A stretch of 64,000 nucleotides of DNA from Apostichopus japonicus (Eukaryota; Echinodermata; Holothuroidea; Aspidochirotida; Stichopodidae), in assembly GCF_037975245.1 (NCBI RefSeq), contig NC_092563.1, positions 29,475,960-29,539,959 on the forward strand, given 5' to 3'. The notes beneath the pieces were generated by a model that searched no databases, was not told where the DNA came from, and saw only the letters and a program-made list of their open reading frames with translations. Position 1 is the stretch's first letter, and the number at the start of each line of letters is the position of its first letter. Shown here piece by piece: positions 46,006 through 58,706 of the stretch. The position numbers and the translations under genes were made by a program.

Positions 46006-46025
46006 CTAACCCTAACCCTAACCCT
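46006..46025. repeat. Interstitial telomeric repeat insert
   Basis: CTAACCCTAACCCTAACCCT lies between GGGTTAT and CGGCGTCCTGAAGC. In copies 1 and 3 the corresponding place reads TTTCTCGG directly, so about three TTAGGG-type repeats were added to copy 2 alone. Confidence 0.85.
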
Positions 46026-46287
46026 CGGCGTCCTGAAGCTTCGATAGCAAGGGCCTGTAACACAAAACATTGCAATCATTGAACCGTCAAACACCATTCT
46101 CGAACGGATGTCTTATGATCTTATTTCTTGAAAGTTTCACAATGAAAACGGAGTTTCCCTCATAGACGATTTTTTAACGTACCTCTATATCTTGTCGTTT
46201 GACTACCCCTGTTTAATGAGATTTCATATTTGCAAACATCGTATTATTTCAGTTTTTCTAACAAGACATTTTACGGTTTCGAAGGTG

Positions 46288-46442
46288 CAGGGACAGGCGC
46301 GAATCCAGAAGGTTTGGGTGTACACCCGCCCCCCTCCCTCTCCATTTCTTCGGGGAGAGCCCTCACCCCCCCCCCCCCCGCTGTCCGCTTCAACGGCCTT
46401 AGAACTACACTCCTTGTTTTTAAAATCCTGGATCCGCCCCTG
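46288..46442 (-). mobile_element. MITE with CAGGG-type inverted termini, in intron 3 of copy 2
   Basis: Left end CAGGGACAGGCGCGAATCC, right end GGATCCGCCCCTG (minus-strand start CAGGGGCGGATCC). The inverted termini and the CAGGGGCGGATCC end resemble hAT-type MITEs. The interior has CCCCC runs on both sides of TTCTTCGGGGAGAG. A degenerate sister is at 31533-31747; copy 3 has an empty site. Confidence 0.65.
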
Positions 46443-46583
46443 AAGTACCACATGGTCCTAATTAGGCTACCTATGTAATATATGTTGGTTTTCACCATAA
46501 TGCATGTTATTCTATCGTAATTCTAACCTTAACCCATTTCATCAATCATTAACTTTGTATTTCAACTTTTCTTCTCCTTTCAG

Positions 46584-46918
46584 CATGGCCGAAACTTATT
46601 GACAGTCAACTAAAAAGATGGAAAGAGCTGATTGATGGTATCACAGCAAACTTTGCGGATAATGACACACTGTTATTGGTTTATTTTCAAGATCTGAAGA
46701 GCGATTTACGAACTGAGTTGAAAAGAATTGTGGAGTTTTTGGAACTTCCCTTAAATGAAGATAGGTTAATCTGTACCTTGAAGAATCAGGAAGGCCAGTT
46801 TCATCGGCCTCATAAAGCTTTACCATTTAATCCTTTTAATGCCGCTCAACAGAAGCTCATAAAAGCAGCAATGACTAAAGGAATAAAAAAATTAAAAGAA
46901 ACTCTTAAACCAATATAA
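46584..46918 (+). CDS. WSCD-like sulfotransferase copy 2, exon 4 (terminal, shifted tail)
   Basis: Acceptor CTCCTTTCAG, 335 nt to TAA. Conserved LLLVYFQDLKSDLRTELKRI and VEFLELPLNEDRLICTLKNQ. A one-base loss in the A-run (about 46883) shifts the last residues to KKLKETLKPI and ends the protein about seven residues earlier than in copies 1 and 3. The catalytic part is unaffected. Spliced total predicts 336 aa. Confidence 0.9.
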
Positions 46919-49900
46919 CCGAATCACGGCAGCAATGAGAACAACGCTTAAAGTGAGGAATTCATTCTCACATATAAAGCCAAAAGGAATAAAAACAATT
47001 TTGTGGACAGTTTGGATAGATTTCTGACTGTTAATGACGTTATCTGTGGAATGTTTCTTTTAGAGAGCCATTTACGAAGCACAAGGATCAAACATCCCAG
47101 AATCAAGGACTGACATGATGAACAAGGAAGTATTGAAGCGGATTTTTCGGGAATTTTGTGTCACAATGACAAGCTGTTTAATAACAGTTTAACCAGCATA
47201 GCGTAAATACCAACCAAACCAAAGACGAGCTAATAAAGCTTCTTATAGCTTAATGTTCATAGTTCTGAAGCTGTCAGGCCGTTCTACACTTGTTTATCCA
47301 TTTTAAGAACTCTAAAAATTTTGATCTGTCAGACTACGGAATTAAAGTAATCAGTTTTCACATGGTGGCTTCTATAAGGACTTTTCAGCTAAATATTTCT
47401 TTAGTATCAAATTAAGTGACTATAATTACTTACTATATAAAGGTTCGCTAAATGATGTTCATACCACATGAATGTTATATATCACCTTCAAAATTGATGG
47501 GTTTTATTTGTTGTACCAGCTTAAGGAACGATGTATACTACAAGGCTTGTATCTTTTAAAGTGTAGTTTTAGTATATAGTAGGTAGATTATGGTGGCCTT
47601 CACTTTCTTTTTAAAGTACCAGGATTATATTTCGTTTTGGTAATTTCATGTTGCTATTTGACATACAGGACCCTGTTTGTTTTACAGGACATAGTGAGAC
47701 TATAAAATGCTGAACAGGTAGCTAATAAACAACAACAAAATCATTGATTTGTTTCTTTGACTCAATGGTCCACGTCATTCTTCGCCTAGTAAAGTGACAA
47801 CTGACCAAATTCAAACCGTTCACATGTGCAGCTGGCAAGTCTTCATTTCTGATTGATAGAAATAGAATAAATCTGCACCATAAAAAGATCAAGGTTTAGC
47901 CTGTGGTAAAAAAAATCACTGAACTTTGTGGGTGATACTATACTGTCCATCGCTGTATCGTTTGTATACTGTGCTGTGGGTATTGACAGCGGTATGTACT
48001 GACTGTACACTAGTGTCTAATTACCGACGGTAGCAAGCTGTGTGTGTATTTTCTGGGATCGATGGTAGTGTTTAACACTTCTCTTACACCTCATTCGAAA
48101 CTAGGTAAACTTACCGGCATTAGACGTTTTTGCGCGAGTCTTCACACCCTTTAAAGACAACATTTTGGTGCCATATTTGTAAAGAATTTTGAGTTCATTA
48201 AAACACTCAAAGCAAAGTTTTCACACTCAAAATGTGCACACTGAAGCCACATGCCTATAGCCTGTCGTTTTCACCTTACTTGATTCTTTCAATCATGGCG
48301 ACCCATAATTAAAAGGTCACTGTTCATAAAATGTACAGAATGGTCAGTTTTAATCTGGAATAATATTTAGCAGCAACAGCACTACACTTCTCCTTAGTTG
48401 TCCCTACTCTAATGATACTAAAATATTGAAAATCATGGGAAACTTAAGAAAATATCGTTGCAATAGTGTTGGGAACGTTATGAAAATCCAGAGAAAAATT
48501 GCGGTATAGGCTCCAGCTTGCGTATGCTATAGTCTGTTTGGATAATAGTAGCTTTGTCCCACTGCATGTTGGATACGCATCGGTAATGAAAAACATGCCA
48601 ACGACGGATCAAATGATACAGTAACGCTATTGTTAGACATTAACGAAAATTGAGAGGTGTAAATCTCGGAGGTAAAAAAGAGTTCACGAAAATCCGCGAA
48701 TTCGCGGAAAAAGCTCATGCATGAAAGATAGTGTTTGGAACTGAATTACAAATACCTTCACAACGATGATGCGTATGTGATTAAATCTTATACTGAAATA
48801 TCAAACGTAGAGGTCAACCCTACTGCTTTTGAAACAGAATCAGTGGTAGAACAGAAGATATATTACATACCTTGACATATGTGGTAATATCAAAGTATTC
48901 ATGTTAGGCTCGCAGTATCTTCAAAAACAAAACAATTAACGTTCTCCGCCGACTACATATTCGTCTAAAAGAGTAAGTATGATTTCTGAATTTGCCCATT
49001 GTCACCATTGATTAGGGTTTCAAATGGGTCAATACATTGTTACAAACCTTTAAACGAATGGGAGAGTTACTATGAATTCATAATGGCAATACAGAAATGT
49101 ATTCAATGGAATGTCTGTGTCTTTGGATTAAAAGTTCTCAATTGAAATCAAACAAAGCCAGGAATTGTGTCGATTGATGTGTGTAATTATGTTTCATGGA
49201 CCACGAAAGGATATAGGAGCAAGAAGAAGCACATCGTTATTTACTGTAAGTCTGTAAGTATTGATGTTAACAGGTAGACAGGTATGACTAACAACTAACA
49301 TTGTCAATTATGTCATTCACTTGGCTTTGAGCATATCTAGTTAGTCATTTTAGAGATCTATGAATAAAGCATTTCATAAAACTTGTGAAACGTAGGTGTT
49401 TTTATTCGGCAATAGGGCACTTTTCAGCATATCATGAAATAGAAGGTTTGCCTGTCTAGAAGGTAACTGACCTATTTTTAAAAGTTGGAAGACATAAGGC
49501 ACTGAATGTCTTAAAAATTAATCATGACTTTAACCAAAGAAGGCAGGTGAAGGCACTGGCAGCTGACAATAGAAGGATTTATGACACGTGGAGTGCCATG
49601 AATGAATCATTTTACAATAATTTATTCAGCTAAGTGTGTTACTTGACTTTAAGGAAGCTTATCTACTTGTATCATAGGAGTACAAAAGGCACCGGTAAGT
49701 GTTATGAATTAACAACGAACCAGAAACTCACAGAAAAGGAAGTGTTTAAATTTGCTTGAAGGCAATTGAGTACGTAGGCCCCCTACTTGAAGAACCAGTT
49801 GAGTATCATATTAGACTTTATATAAACTAATGGAAAAGAAGGGATTTTACTTCAATAAAGAGATACCAGGCACCAGGAGTAGCATTTTGGTAACAGTCTT

Positions 49901-51745
49901 CTCGATGAAAGTTTCTGAATCTGAGGAAATGAGGAAGAGACGAATTATAGGTTGTCCTATTTGCAAAAGATTATTTATCCAGTCCTGTACTGCTAACTAA
50001 ACAACGATAGCAATATAAACAGTGATATAGCATCATCATTGGGTTCATAGTCTCTTTTGCAATTTTAGAGGCTATGAAAAGGTACTTTTGCGAAAACGTT
50101 TGCGCTACAGAAAAAAATTACACAAGCTTTTTATACAATACTTTCACCCAAAGCAAAGCTGATTTTACCATGCACATCCTAGTCAAGGTAAAAACATATT
50201 CAAAGCCCATTATAAAACCTAATATAGCCAGGAAACTAGCACACCAATATCTGAAGAACAATAGATTGTATTAAGAACTGGGAGAGTTGACAGATCTGCG
50301 ATTCTCCATATTCACGTATCGCCTTTAGTCCCCAGCTTCCTGTAATAGCTGCTATATTTGTGAAAGGTTACCCTAATAGCGGATGCAAGTAATAACTACA
50401 CTACACTATCACACTATTTGACATTGCATCTGAAGTTGAAGTATGGCTTAACATTGATTAAATGTTTCTTAACAACCTCCATTTCCGTTTGAAGTCGCAC
50501 TACATAACGATTGCTGTGGAAGCTTGACACTATGAAGCAAGTATACATAGAACAGTGGGGAAAGAATGGTCCAAGATTGCAGAGAATATTTACGGCATCA
50601 CTTTGTTACTTTCATTTGATAAACAAGTAAGAGAAACTGCTAGGTAAGTCTGTGTCAGGCTGATCACTATAATTTATGTACTTGCCATTGAAGTTGGTAG
50701 CAACTACACCTCTCAATGATGAATTGCGCGTGCTACAGTGCTTGAAACATTAATGTTTGCACCAAATCAGGTTTCTTTATCATGAAACCTTTCCTTTATC
50801 CTACATAATTGTTTGCACAAGAACTAAAACAGTTGTTGATGTTAGCAATATCATGTAGCATTGCTCAATGAGCTGTTATAAAATATGGCATTAGGTAGAT
50901 ACGCCATATAGTTTAACGAAAGAGGTACATATTCAGTGCTATAGTAAGCCTTGGGTTCTACAGTTCTTTCGTATTCACCATGTTTACCTTTAAACTTTGC
51001 TAAATATTCAGTTTGCTCCTTTAAGCCTACAATAACAATGACATCGGTTCTTCAGTCCAGGCCTAAATGTAAGTTAAGCTGTAAATGTTAATCATACAAA
51101 AGTTCTTTCAAATTTGCACAAACAAAGAAGACACTATGGATGAACTCCAGCACTATTTGTCAGTGACAGATTTGCATGATACTGTTATGTGTTGCTATTG
51201 AGTTTTGTGTTGCTTCTGAGGAGCTGACCTTTAGTGTTTGTGCTACACTTATTTGTTCAGCCACTTTTGCTAAATGAGCTTTTAATTTTACATTTAAACG
51301 GTTATTTCAACAAAACGTAACAATTGTAAAAGTTATGTCAATTTAAATTGAAATATGTAGATTTCGTCCAATCAGAGGACAAGAAAACGATCTGTGACAA
51401 TGATCTTCCAATGAGAGCCCGAGAAACCAACATATGTAAATTTAATCCGACATATTCGGCATAGCAGGCACACCATATAAACTTCCTTGCCATGTAAAGA
51501 AGGACGGAGCACCATCTTGTGAAACTTGTACTCGCTTGCTAACGTAGCGTGCTGACCAATTAGCAGTATGATTGCAGCATCGCTTTTAGTCTATAGATAT
51601 CAATATGTTAAGATAATGTAGTGGCGACCAGTAACAATATATCTGTAATATTCCGGTAATCCATCTGTTATATCATTTACTTACAATGTCCAGCAGGAAG
51701 CAGTTATTTTAATGCTTTAAAGCGTATAATTTTAACGCTTTAACA

Positions 51746-51750
<5 letters not shown>
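46919..51750. other. 3' flank of copy 2 and intergenic sequence
   Basis: Non-coding by eye. Much of it (to about 50770) matches the 3' flank of copy 3. The stretch 50770-51750 is unique; I recognise no feature in it beyond a TCAATTTAAATTGA palindrome at 51338 related to the 15-kb array. Confidence 0.5.
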
Positions 51751-52031
<281 letters not shown>

Positions 52032-52088
52032 CACTGAAGGACATCTGGGTGTCAGCGGTCTGTTTTGGGAAATTGCTGAATACCTATA

Positions 52089-52374
52089 ATGATGAAGACA
52101 TGGACTGTCCTGCTGTCGCAGAGTTCACTGATCTATTTCATAACACTGGTGGCTCTACCTATCGTGATGGTGTTCTATGCTACATGGGAACCTACATTCA
52201 TAACTTATACCGCTGAGCAACCAAAGTATAGAAGCCATAATATTGAGAGACTTACGTCATTTACGCAAGGACCAATAGGAACGAAGTTTTTACATCAAGA
52301 TGCACCAACTGTAAAAGGCATCTCTCAAGTGAAGGGAAACATTTCACAGCAATCAGTTGACGATGTGCCGAAAG
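52089..52374 (+). CDS. WSCD-like sulfotransferase copy 3, exon 1
   Basis: Nearly identical to exon 1 of copy 2 but 12 nt shorter: four codons are missing in the stem (VKGNISQQS against VRGTEILNVSQQS). Donor AAAG|GTATGT, phase 1. N-terminal membrane anchor as in copy 2. Confidence 0.9.
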
Positions 52375-52686
52375 GTATGTTCTGGAACTTTCATGACTTA
52401 TATGCTCGTAATTTCCACAGTTATTTTGTAACTTCGCTCAGCTGTCTCTCTTTTCCGTTATCTTTTTGGCTCTTTCTTTCTTTGTAAATCATGTTTGCTT
52501 TTGCTTTGTTATAATTTTGATCCTCATGTTCTAATTTGCATAATATTAGTGATTTTGAATTTGTATGGACGGTACTATACGCTACTGTATATCTCTCATT
52601 GACTTAAGTGAAATAGGACTCAGCGTCTTTTTTTCCCGATTTCATTAACAAATACATGGTATGGGATTTCCTTTTCTTCTCTACAG

Positions 52687-52857
52687 CAATACTAAATATA
52701 TGCCAGAATGTGACGTTAATGCCTCCTGGAAGTTTAGCAGTGGTAGCTTTGGCGAGTTTACCCGGCTCAGGAAACACATGGCTGAGGTACCTGATAGAGA
52801 GAGTGACAGGCATATATACAGGCAGTATATATAACGACAGAACACTGATAGCAGGAG
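52687..52857 (+). CDS. WSCD-like sulfotransferase copy 3, exon 2
   Basis: 171 nt with the same splice sites. PAPS loop [20 protein letters not shown] intact. Confidence 0.92.
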
Positions 52858-53217
52858 GTGACTAAAACATGAATATTTAATACTTGTGATTTAAATACAT
52901 GATTTGGATATCTGATGCATATGAAAATGCCCGAACTAATCATTACATTTTTATATTTAAAGTAAAGCACTTAAGACATTTAATACATGATATTCAACTT
53001 TGTTAGAAAGCACCTTTTGTTGTCAGTTAATAGTGCTAATTCAATAATGTATGAATGTATTGATCCGATCGATATCAATATGTTATCAATATGTTACAAG
53101 CATAAAACATTTTATGTTTTATTAAACATCATGTCCTGCAGCAGTTAATGTTAATGACTTGGTAATAAAGTTAATCGCAACCTGATTGTAAGAGTAAAGT
53201 GTTCTGACTTTCTGCAG

Positions 53218-53424
53218 GTTTTCTCGGAGAAGCCGTTCCTGCATATACAGGGAGAACGGTGGCTGTGAAAATGCACGCAATCAGAGAACCCCAAAAGATA
53301 TATAAAACGATATTGTTGGTCAGGGATTTCTTCGAAGCCATTAAAGCCGAGTTCAATCGACTACATGGAAAAAACGGTGGATTACACACCAGAATAGCAC
53401 CAATAACCCTATATAAATCATATG
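53218..53424 (+). CDS. WSCD-like sulfotransferase copy 3, exon 3
   Basis: 207 nt, acceptor TTTCTGCAG, donor ATG|GTAAGT. Encodes KMHAIREPQKIYKTILLVRD then FFEAIKAEFNR. Same phases as the sister copies. Confidence 0.92.
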
Positions 53425-53777
53425 GTAAGTTTAAACGATATAACATATGTATGACTTTGTGAGATTATGTAAGAGTACCATTCATTCATTCGTTAATTCA
53501 TTTCTCAGCAATGCAAAGTATACGGTACAGTTAAATACAGTAAAATAATTATAATGGTGTGATGAGGAAGTATGCTGGTCACCCTGCACTGAGTGGGCTT
53601 GGGATGAGCACACTAACAGTTAGTTAAACTGATCAACTAATGAAGAAAAGAAAACATTACGTAACAGTAAGAGAAAAGTTCAAAGCCTAGGCTACATTAA
53701 TTTGTCAATGAAAATATTTTTAGCCGAGTTCACGTAACGCATAATTTTCCATTCAATTCAATTAACTTTGATTCCAG

Positions 53778-53959
53778 TGACATGGAAATATCACCTGTGG
53801 TTTGTAGGAATGCAAAAAGCGCTTGTGAATTTATTGATCAATTTTTCAGTACTAAAACAACATTACTGGAAAAAAGCTTCATTAGGAAAATTGGCGAAAG
53901 AGTCTTCTTGCTGTATCTTATCCGCCAGGTTATTTCTCGGTGTCCTGAAGCTTCGATGA
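53778..53959 (+). other. Exon-like block in intron 3 of copy 3, possible alternative terminal exon
   Basis: Begins after TTTGATTCCAG. Joined to exon 3 in phase it stays open for about 60 codons (VTWKYHLWFVGMQKALVNLL then INFSVLKQHYWKKASLGKLA) and stops at TGA 53957-53959. Another frame is also open throughout (EISPVVCRNAKSACEFIDQF...). Copy 1 has a decayed version and copy 2 only the 3' end. Use would replace the C-terminal exon and likely inactivate the enzyme. I recognise no domain. Confidence 0.35.
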
Positions 53960-54118
53960 CACTGGCCTGTTAAACAAAATATTACAACCATGAAGTACGA
54001 TACGGTACTTGTTACCTATATAATATATGAGCTAGTCGGATTCACCATAATGCATGTTATTCTATCGACCATTTCATCATTCATTAACTTTGTATTTCAA
54101 CATTTCTTCTCCTCTTAG

Positions 54119-54474
54119 CTTGGCGGAAACTTATTGACAGTCAACTTAGAAGATGGCAAAACATAGTTAGTAATATCACAGCAAACTTTGCGAATAACGA
54201 CAGACTGTTAATGGTTCATTTTCAAGATCTAAAGGGCGATTTACGAACTGAGTTGAAAAGAATTGTGGAGTTTTTGGAACTTCCCTTAAATGAAGATAGG
54301 TTAATCTGTACCTTGAAGAATCAGGAAGGCCAGTTTCATCTGCCTCATCAAGCTTTACCATTTAATCCTTTCAATGCCGCTCAACAGAAGCTCATAAAAG
54401 CAGCAATGACTAACGGAATAAAACAAATTAAAAGAAAATCTCATACCATTATAACCAAGTCACGGCAGCAATGA
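54119..54474 (+). CDS. WSCD-like sulfotransferase copy 3, exon 4 (terminal)
   Basis: Acceptor TCTCCTCTTAG, 356 nt to TGA, matching copy 1 in length. LLMVHFQDLKGDLRTELKRI has His for the Tyr of the other copies. Spliced total 286+171+207+356 nt predicts 339 aa without interruption. Confidence 0.9.
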
Positions 54475-57400
54475 GAACAACCGTGGTTAAAATGAGGAAT
54501 TCTTTCTCACATATTAAGCCGAAAGGAATGAAACGATTTTGCAGGCAGTTTTCTGGCTTCTAATGAATTAACTGCTGAATATTTCTTTAGAATCAAATTA
54601 AGTGACTATCATTACTTACATGTTCATACCTCATGAATGTTATATATCACCTTCACAATTGATGGGTTTTATTTGTTGTACCAGCCTTACGAACGATGTA
54701 TACTTCAAGGCTTGTATCTTTTAAAGTGTAGTTTTAGTATATAGTAGGTAGATTATGGTGGCCTTCACTTTCTATTTTTACAGTACCGGGAGTACATTTT
54801 GTTTTGGTAATTTCATGTTGCTATTTGACATACAGGCCACTGTATAATATACAGGACATAGTGAGACTATAGAATGCTGGACAGGTAGCTAATAAACAAC
54901 AACAGCAACATCATTGATTTGTCTCTTTGACTCAATGGTCCATGTCATTCTTCGCCTAGTAAAGTGACAACTGACCAAATTCAAACCGTTCACATGTGCA
55001 GCTGGCAAGTCTTCATTTCTGATTGATAGAAATAGAATAAATCTGCACCAAACAAAGATCAAGGATTAGCCTGTGGTAAAAAAAAATCACTGAACTTTGT
55101 GGGTGATACTATACTGTCCATCGCTGTATCGTTTGTATACTGTGCTGTGGGTATTGACCGCGGTTGTATGTACTGACTGTACACTAGTGTCCAATTACCG
55201 ACGGTAGCAAGCTGTGTGTGTATTTTCTGGGATCGATGGTAGTGTTTAACACTTCTCTTACACCTCATTCGAAACTAGGTAAACTTACCGGCATTAGACG
55301 TTTCTTTTTGCGCGAGTCTTCACACCCTTTAAAGACAACATTTTGGTGCCATATTTATAAAGAATTTTGCGTTCATTAAAACACTCAAAGCAAAGTTTTC
55401 ACACTCAAATGTGCACAATGAAGCCTGTCGTTTTCACCCTACTTGATTCTTTCAGTGGCGACCAATAATTAAAAAGTCACTGTTCATAAAATGTACAGAA
55501 TGGTCAGTTTTTATCTGGAATAATATTTAGCAGCAACAGCACTACACTTCCCTTTTGTTGTTACTACTCTAATGATAATAAAATATTGAAAATCATGGGA
55601 AACTTAAGAAATATCGTTGCAATAATGTTGGGAACGTTATGAAAATCCAGAGAAAAATTGCGGTATAGGCTCCAGCTTGCATATGCTATAGTGTGTTAGG
55701 ATAATAGTAGTTTTGCATGTTGGATATGCATCGGTAATGAAAAACATGCCAACGACGGATCAAATGATACAGTAACGCTATTGTTAGACATTAACGGAAA
55801 TTGAGAAGTGCAAATCTCGGAGGTTAAAAAAGAATAAAAAAAATATGTGGTAATATCAAAGTATTCATGTTAGGCTCGCAGTATCTTCAAAAACAAAACA
55901 ATTAACGTTCTCCGCGACTACATATTCGTCTAAAAGAATAGGTATGATTTTTGAATTTGCCCAATGTCACCATTGATTAGGGTTTCAAATGGGTCAATAC
56001 ATTGTTACAAACCTTTAAACGAATGGGAGAGTTACTATGAATTCATAATGGCAATACAGAAATATATTAAATGGAATGTCTGTGTCTTTGGATAAAAATT
56101 CTCAATTGAAATCAAACAAAGCCAGGAATTGTGTCGATTTTGCCAATTTCAAAGGTATATTCCAGCTGTGTTTCGATGCAATACATTCCTAGATTTTTTT
56201 TCAAACAAAGCAGTAACTTCAGACATGACCAGATAAAAAGATTTATGCAAAAGACAAAACAAAACCATCTGCAGGAACAAACATTCTGTGGAAGTGTTTT
56301 AAATAAAACATTAAAACTGCTTAGCTTATGGCATGATAAAATACAGCAACATCTACTGATTACTGAATAAACTATGTTTGATTTTCATTGTAGGATCTAA
56401 GTGTTTGTTGAACAATTGATGATTCTAAAAGCTGTCATTATAGCATGCTATATATTTAACTTAGAATTATTACACAGTGATTGATAACTTATTCTCTTTT
56501 TGTTTTGAATAATTATAAATGCTTCTTAAAAAAACTTGATAAACATTAATTTGTTACATAATATGCTGTTTACATGTTGTATAACTTTGTTGACTGCAAG
56601 CTACTATCACAACTTTCTCATTTGTTACGTTTGTTTCATAATAAATATAGAATTGGAATTTAATAGAGTTGTTTGATATAATAATACAATAATATAATGT
56701 TTTAACAAATCAAAAACTTGTCAGCGACGGAATTAATTGGTTGTACTGATTAATATCTTAAAGTTAAGGCAAATATAGCAATCTTAAAGGTACATTTTCT
56801 GTAATATAAACTGTGTATAAAATGCTTAACATGATCTTGATTCATAGCAGAAATGTTAAAATGGGTAAATACTAAAATATAAAACAAGGCACCATCTGGC
56901 AAATGTAGCACAATTGGAATGTACTTTGTAGCAAAAGTCGGCTTAAATTGATATCTTCCTTTGTATGCTTAATGTGGTCCTTCTTCACATTGGTGTGTGT
57001 AACCATGTTTCATTGACCACGCATGGAAACACAAACAGGAAGAAACACGCCATTATTTACTGTAAGTATTGAGGTAGACAGGTATGACAAACAACTAACA
57101 TTGTCAATTATGTCATTCACTTGGCTTTAAGCAGTATATCTAGTTAGTCATTTTAGAGATCTATGAATAAAGCATTTCATAATAACTTGTGAAAAGAAGG
57201 ATATTTATTTGGCATAAGGTCACTTTTCAACAATTCATGAGAAAGAAGGTTTGCCAGACTATTTTTAAAGGTTGGAAGACATAAGGCACTGAATGTCTTA
57301 AAAATTAATCACTTTAACCAAAGAAGGCAGATGAAGCCAGCTGACAATAGAAAGATAGATGACACATGGAGTGCCACGAATGAATCATTTTACAATAATT

Positions 57401-58700
57401 TATGAAAAAGTAGTGTATTACTTGACTTTAGGAAAGCTAATCTACTTGTATCATAGGAGTACATAAGGCACTGGTAACGTGTTATGAACTATATACGAAC
57501 CAGTAACTCACAGAAAAGGAAGTGTTTTGGTTGGTTTAAAGGCAGTTGGTCTACTATTGAGAAACCAGTTGAGGATCACATTTATCTTAATTATTAACTC
57601 ATGGAAAAGAAGGGATTTTACTTCAATAAAGAGATACCAGGCACCAGGAGTAGCATTTTGGTAACAGTCTTCTTGATGAAAGTTTCTGAATCTGAAGAAA
57701 TGAGAAAGAGACAAATTTTTGGCTTGTCCTACTCACATGAGATAATTCATCCTGTAATGCCAACTAATAACAGATAGTGAGAGAGACTGTGACATAGAAC
57801 CTCTATTGGGTTTACAGTCTCTGCTGCAACTATATCGGCTGTGTAACGATACCTTTTGTGTTACTACGTTTGCGCTGCAGAAAAACAATGAAACAAGCTT
57901 TATATACAGTCCCCCCCCCCTCCAATTTAAAAAAAAAAAAAAAATATTTCTATGCACTTCCTAACAAAGGTAAAAACATATGCACAGCCCATTTCTGATC
58001 ATTGGAATAATAATTCAAAACCCCAACAGGTTTAAATTTTATCCATATTCATGGATAGCTTTTAGTGAGCAGCTTCCTAGTATAGCTGCTATGTAAACAG
58101 TTATCTGTGAAAGGTTTCCTCTTCAATAGGCTGCAAGAACAACTACACTCCATACCATACTATTTAACACTACCTTTGAAGTTAAGGTGTGGCTTAAATT
58201 GTTTAAATTTATGTTTAGAAACTTTGTTTCCTTTGCTGTGGAATTGCTGGGTAAGCATGGTCCAAGATTGCAGAGAATATTTACGGCATCACTTTTTTTA
58301 CTTTCATTTGATAAATAAGTACAAGAAGACTGCTAGGTATAGTCTGTGTCAGGCTGATCATTCTAAATTATGTACTTGCCATTAAAGTTAGCAGCAACTT
58401 CACCTCTCAAAGATGACATGTTCATGCTATAGTGCTTGGAACGTTAATGTTTGCATTTGTTTAGGAGCAATTTTTTTACCAAAAATATCAAATTGAATAT
58501 TTTAGCATTTTCAAGTTGACCTAACACTAACAACATTTTTTAATCGCCCATTTTTTTTACTTTCCATCCTATGGGAAAGAGTCCATAGGCTTCTGTTTTA
58601 GAAAGGTAGTAGGATGTTTAATTGCTCATAAATCAGACTTCAAAAATCAAGAAAATGCCAAAATGCCACTGTAGCGACAAATTGTGCAATTTCAAAGTAT
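54475..58700. other. 3' flank of copy 3, no further gene seen
   Basis: Non-coding by eye; matches the flank of copy 2 until about 58455. Short frames are not preserved between the two copies. Confidence 0.55.
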
Positions 58701-58706
58701 GATAAA

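Larger units (their letters stand above)
43456..50770. repeat. Segmental duplication unit 2 (sulfotransferase copy 2)
   Basis: From the leader ACACTGAAGGACATCTGGGT (about 43479) to the block GGTCCAAGATTGCAGAGAAT (50569) and ATTAATGTTTGCACC (50750), all recurring in unit 3 at 52030, 58259 and 58444. Units 2 and 3 are closer to each other than to unit 1 across the coding exons. Confidence 0.85.

Noticed and set aside
46224-46498. Pro- and Gly-rich frames on both strands
   Set aside because: They are translations of the poly-C/G interior of the MITE.
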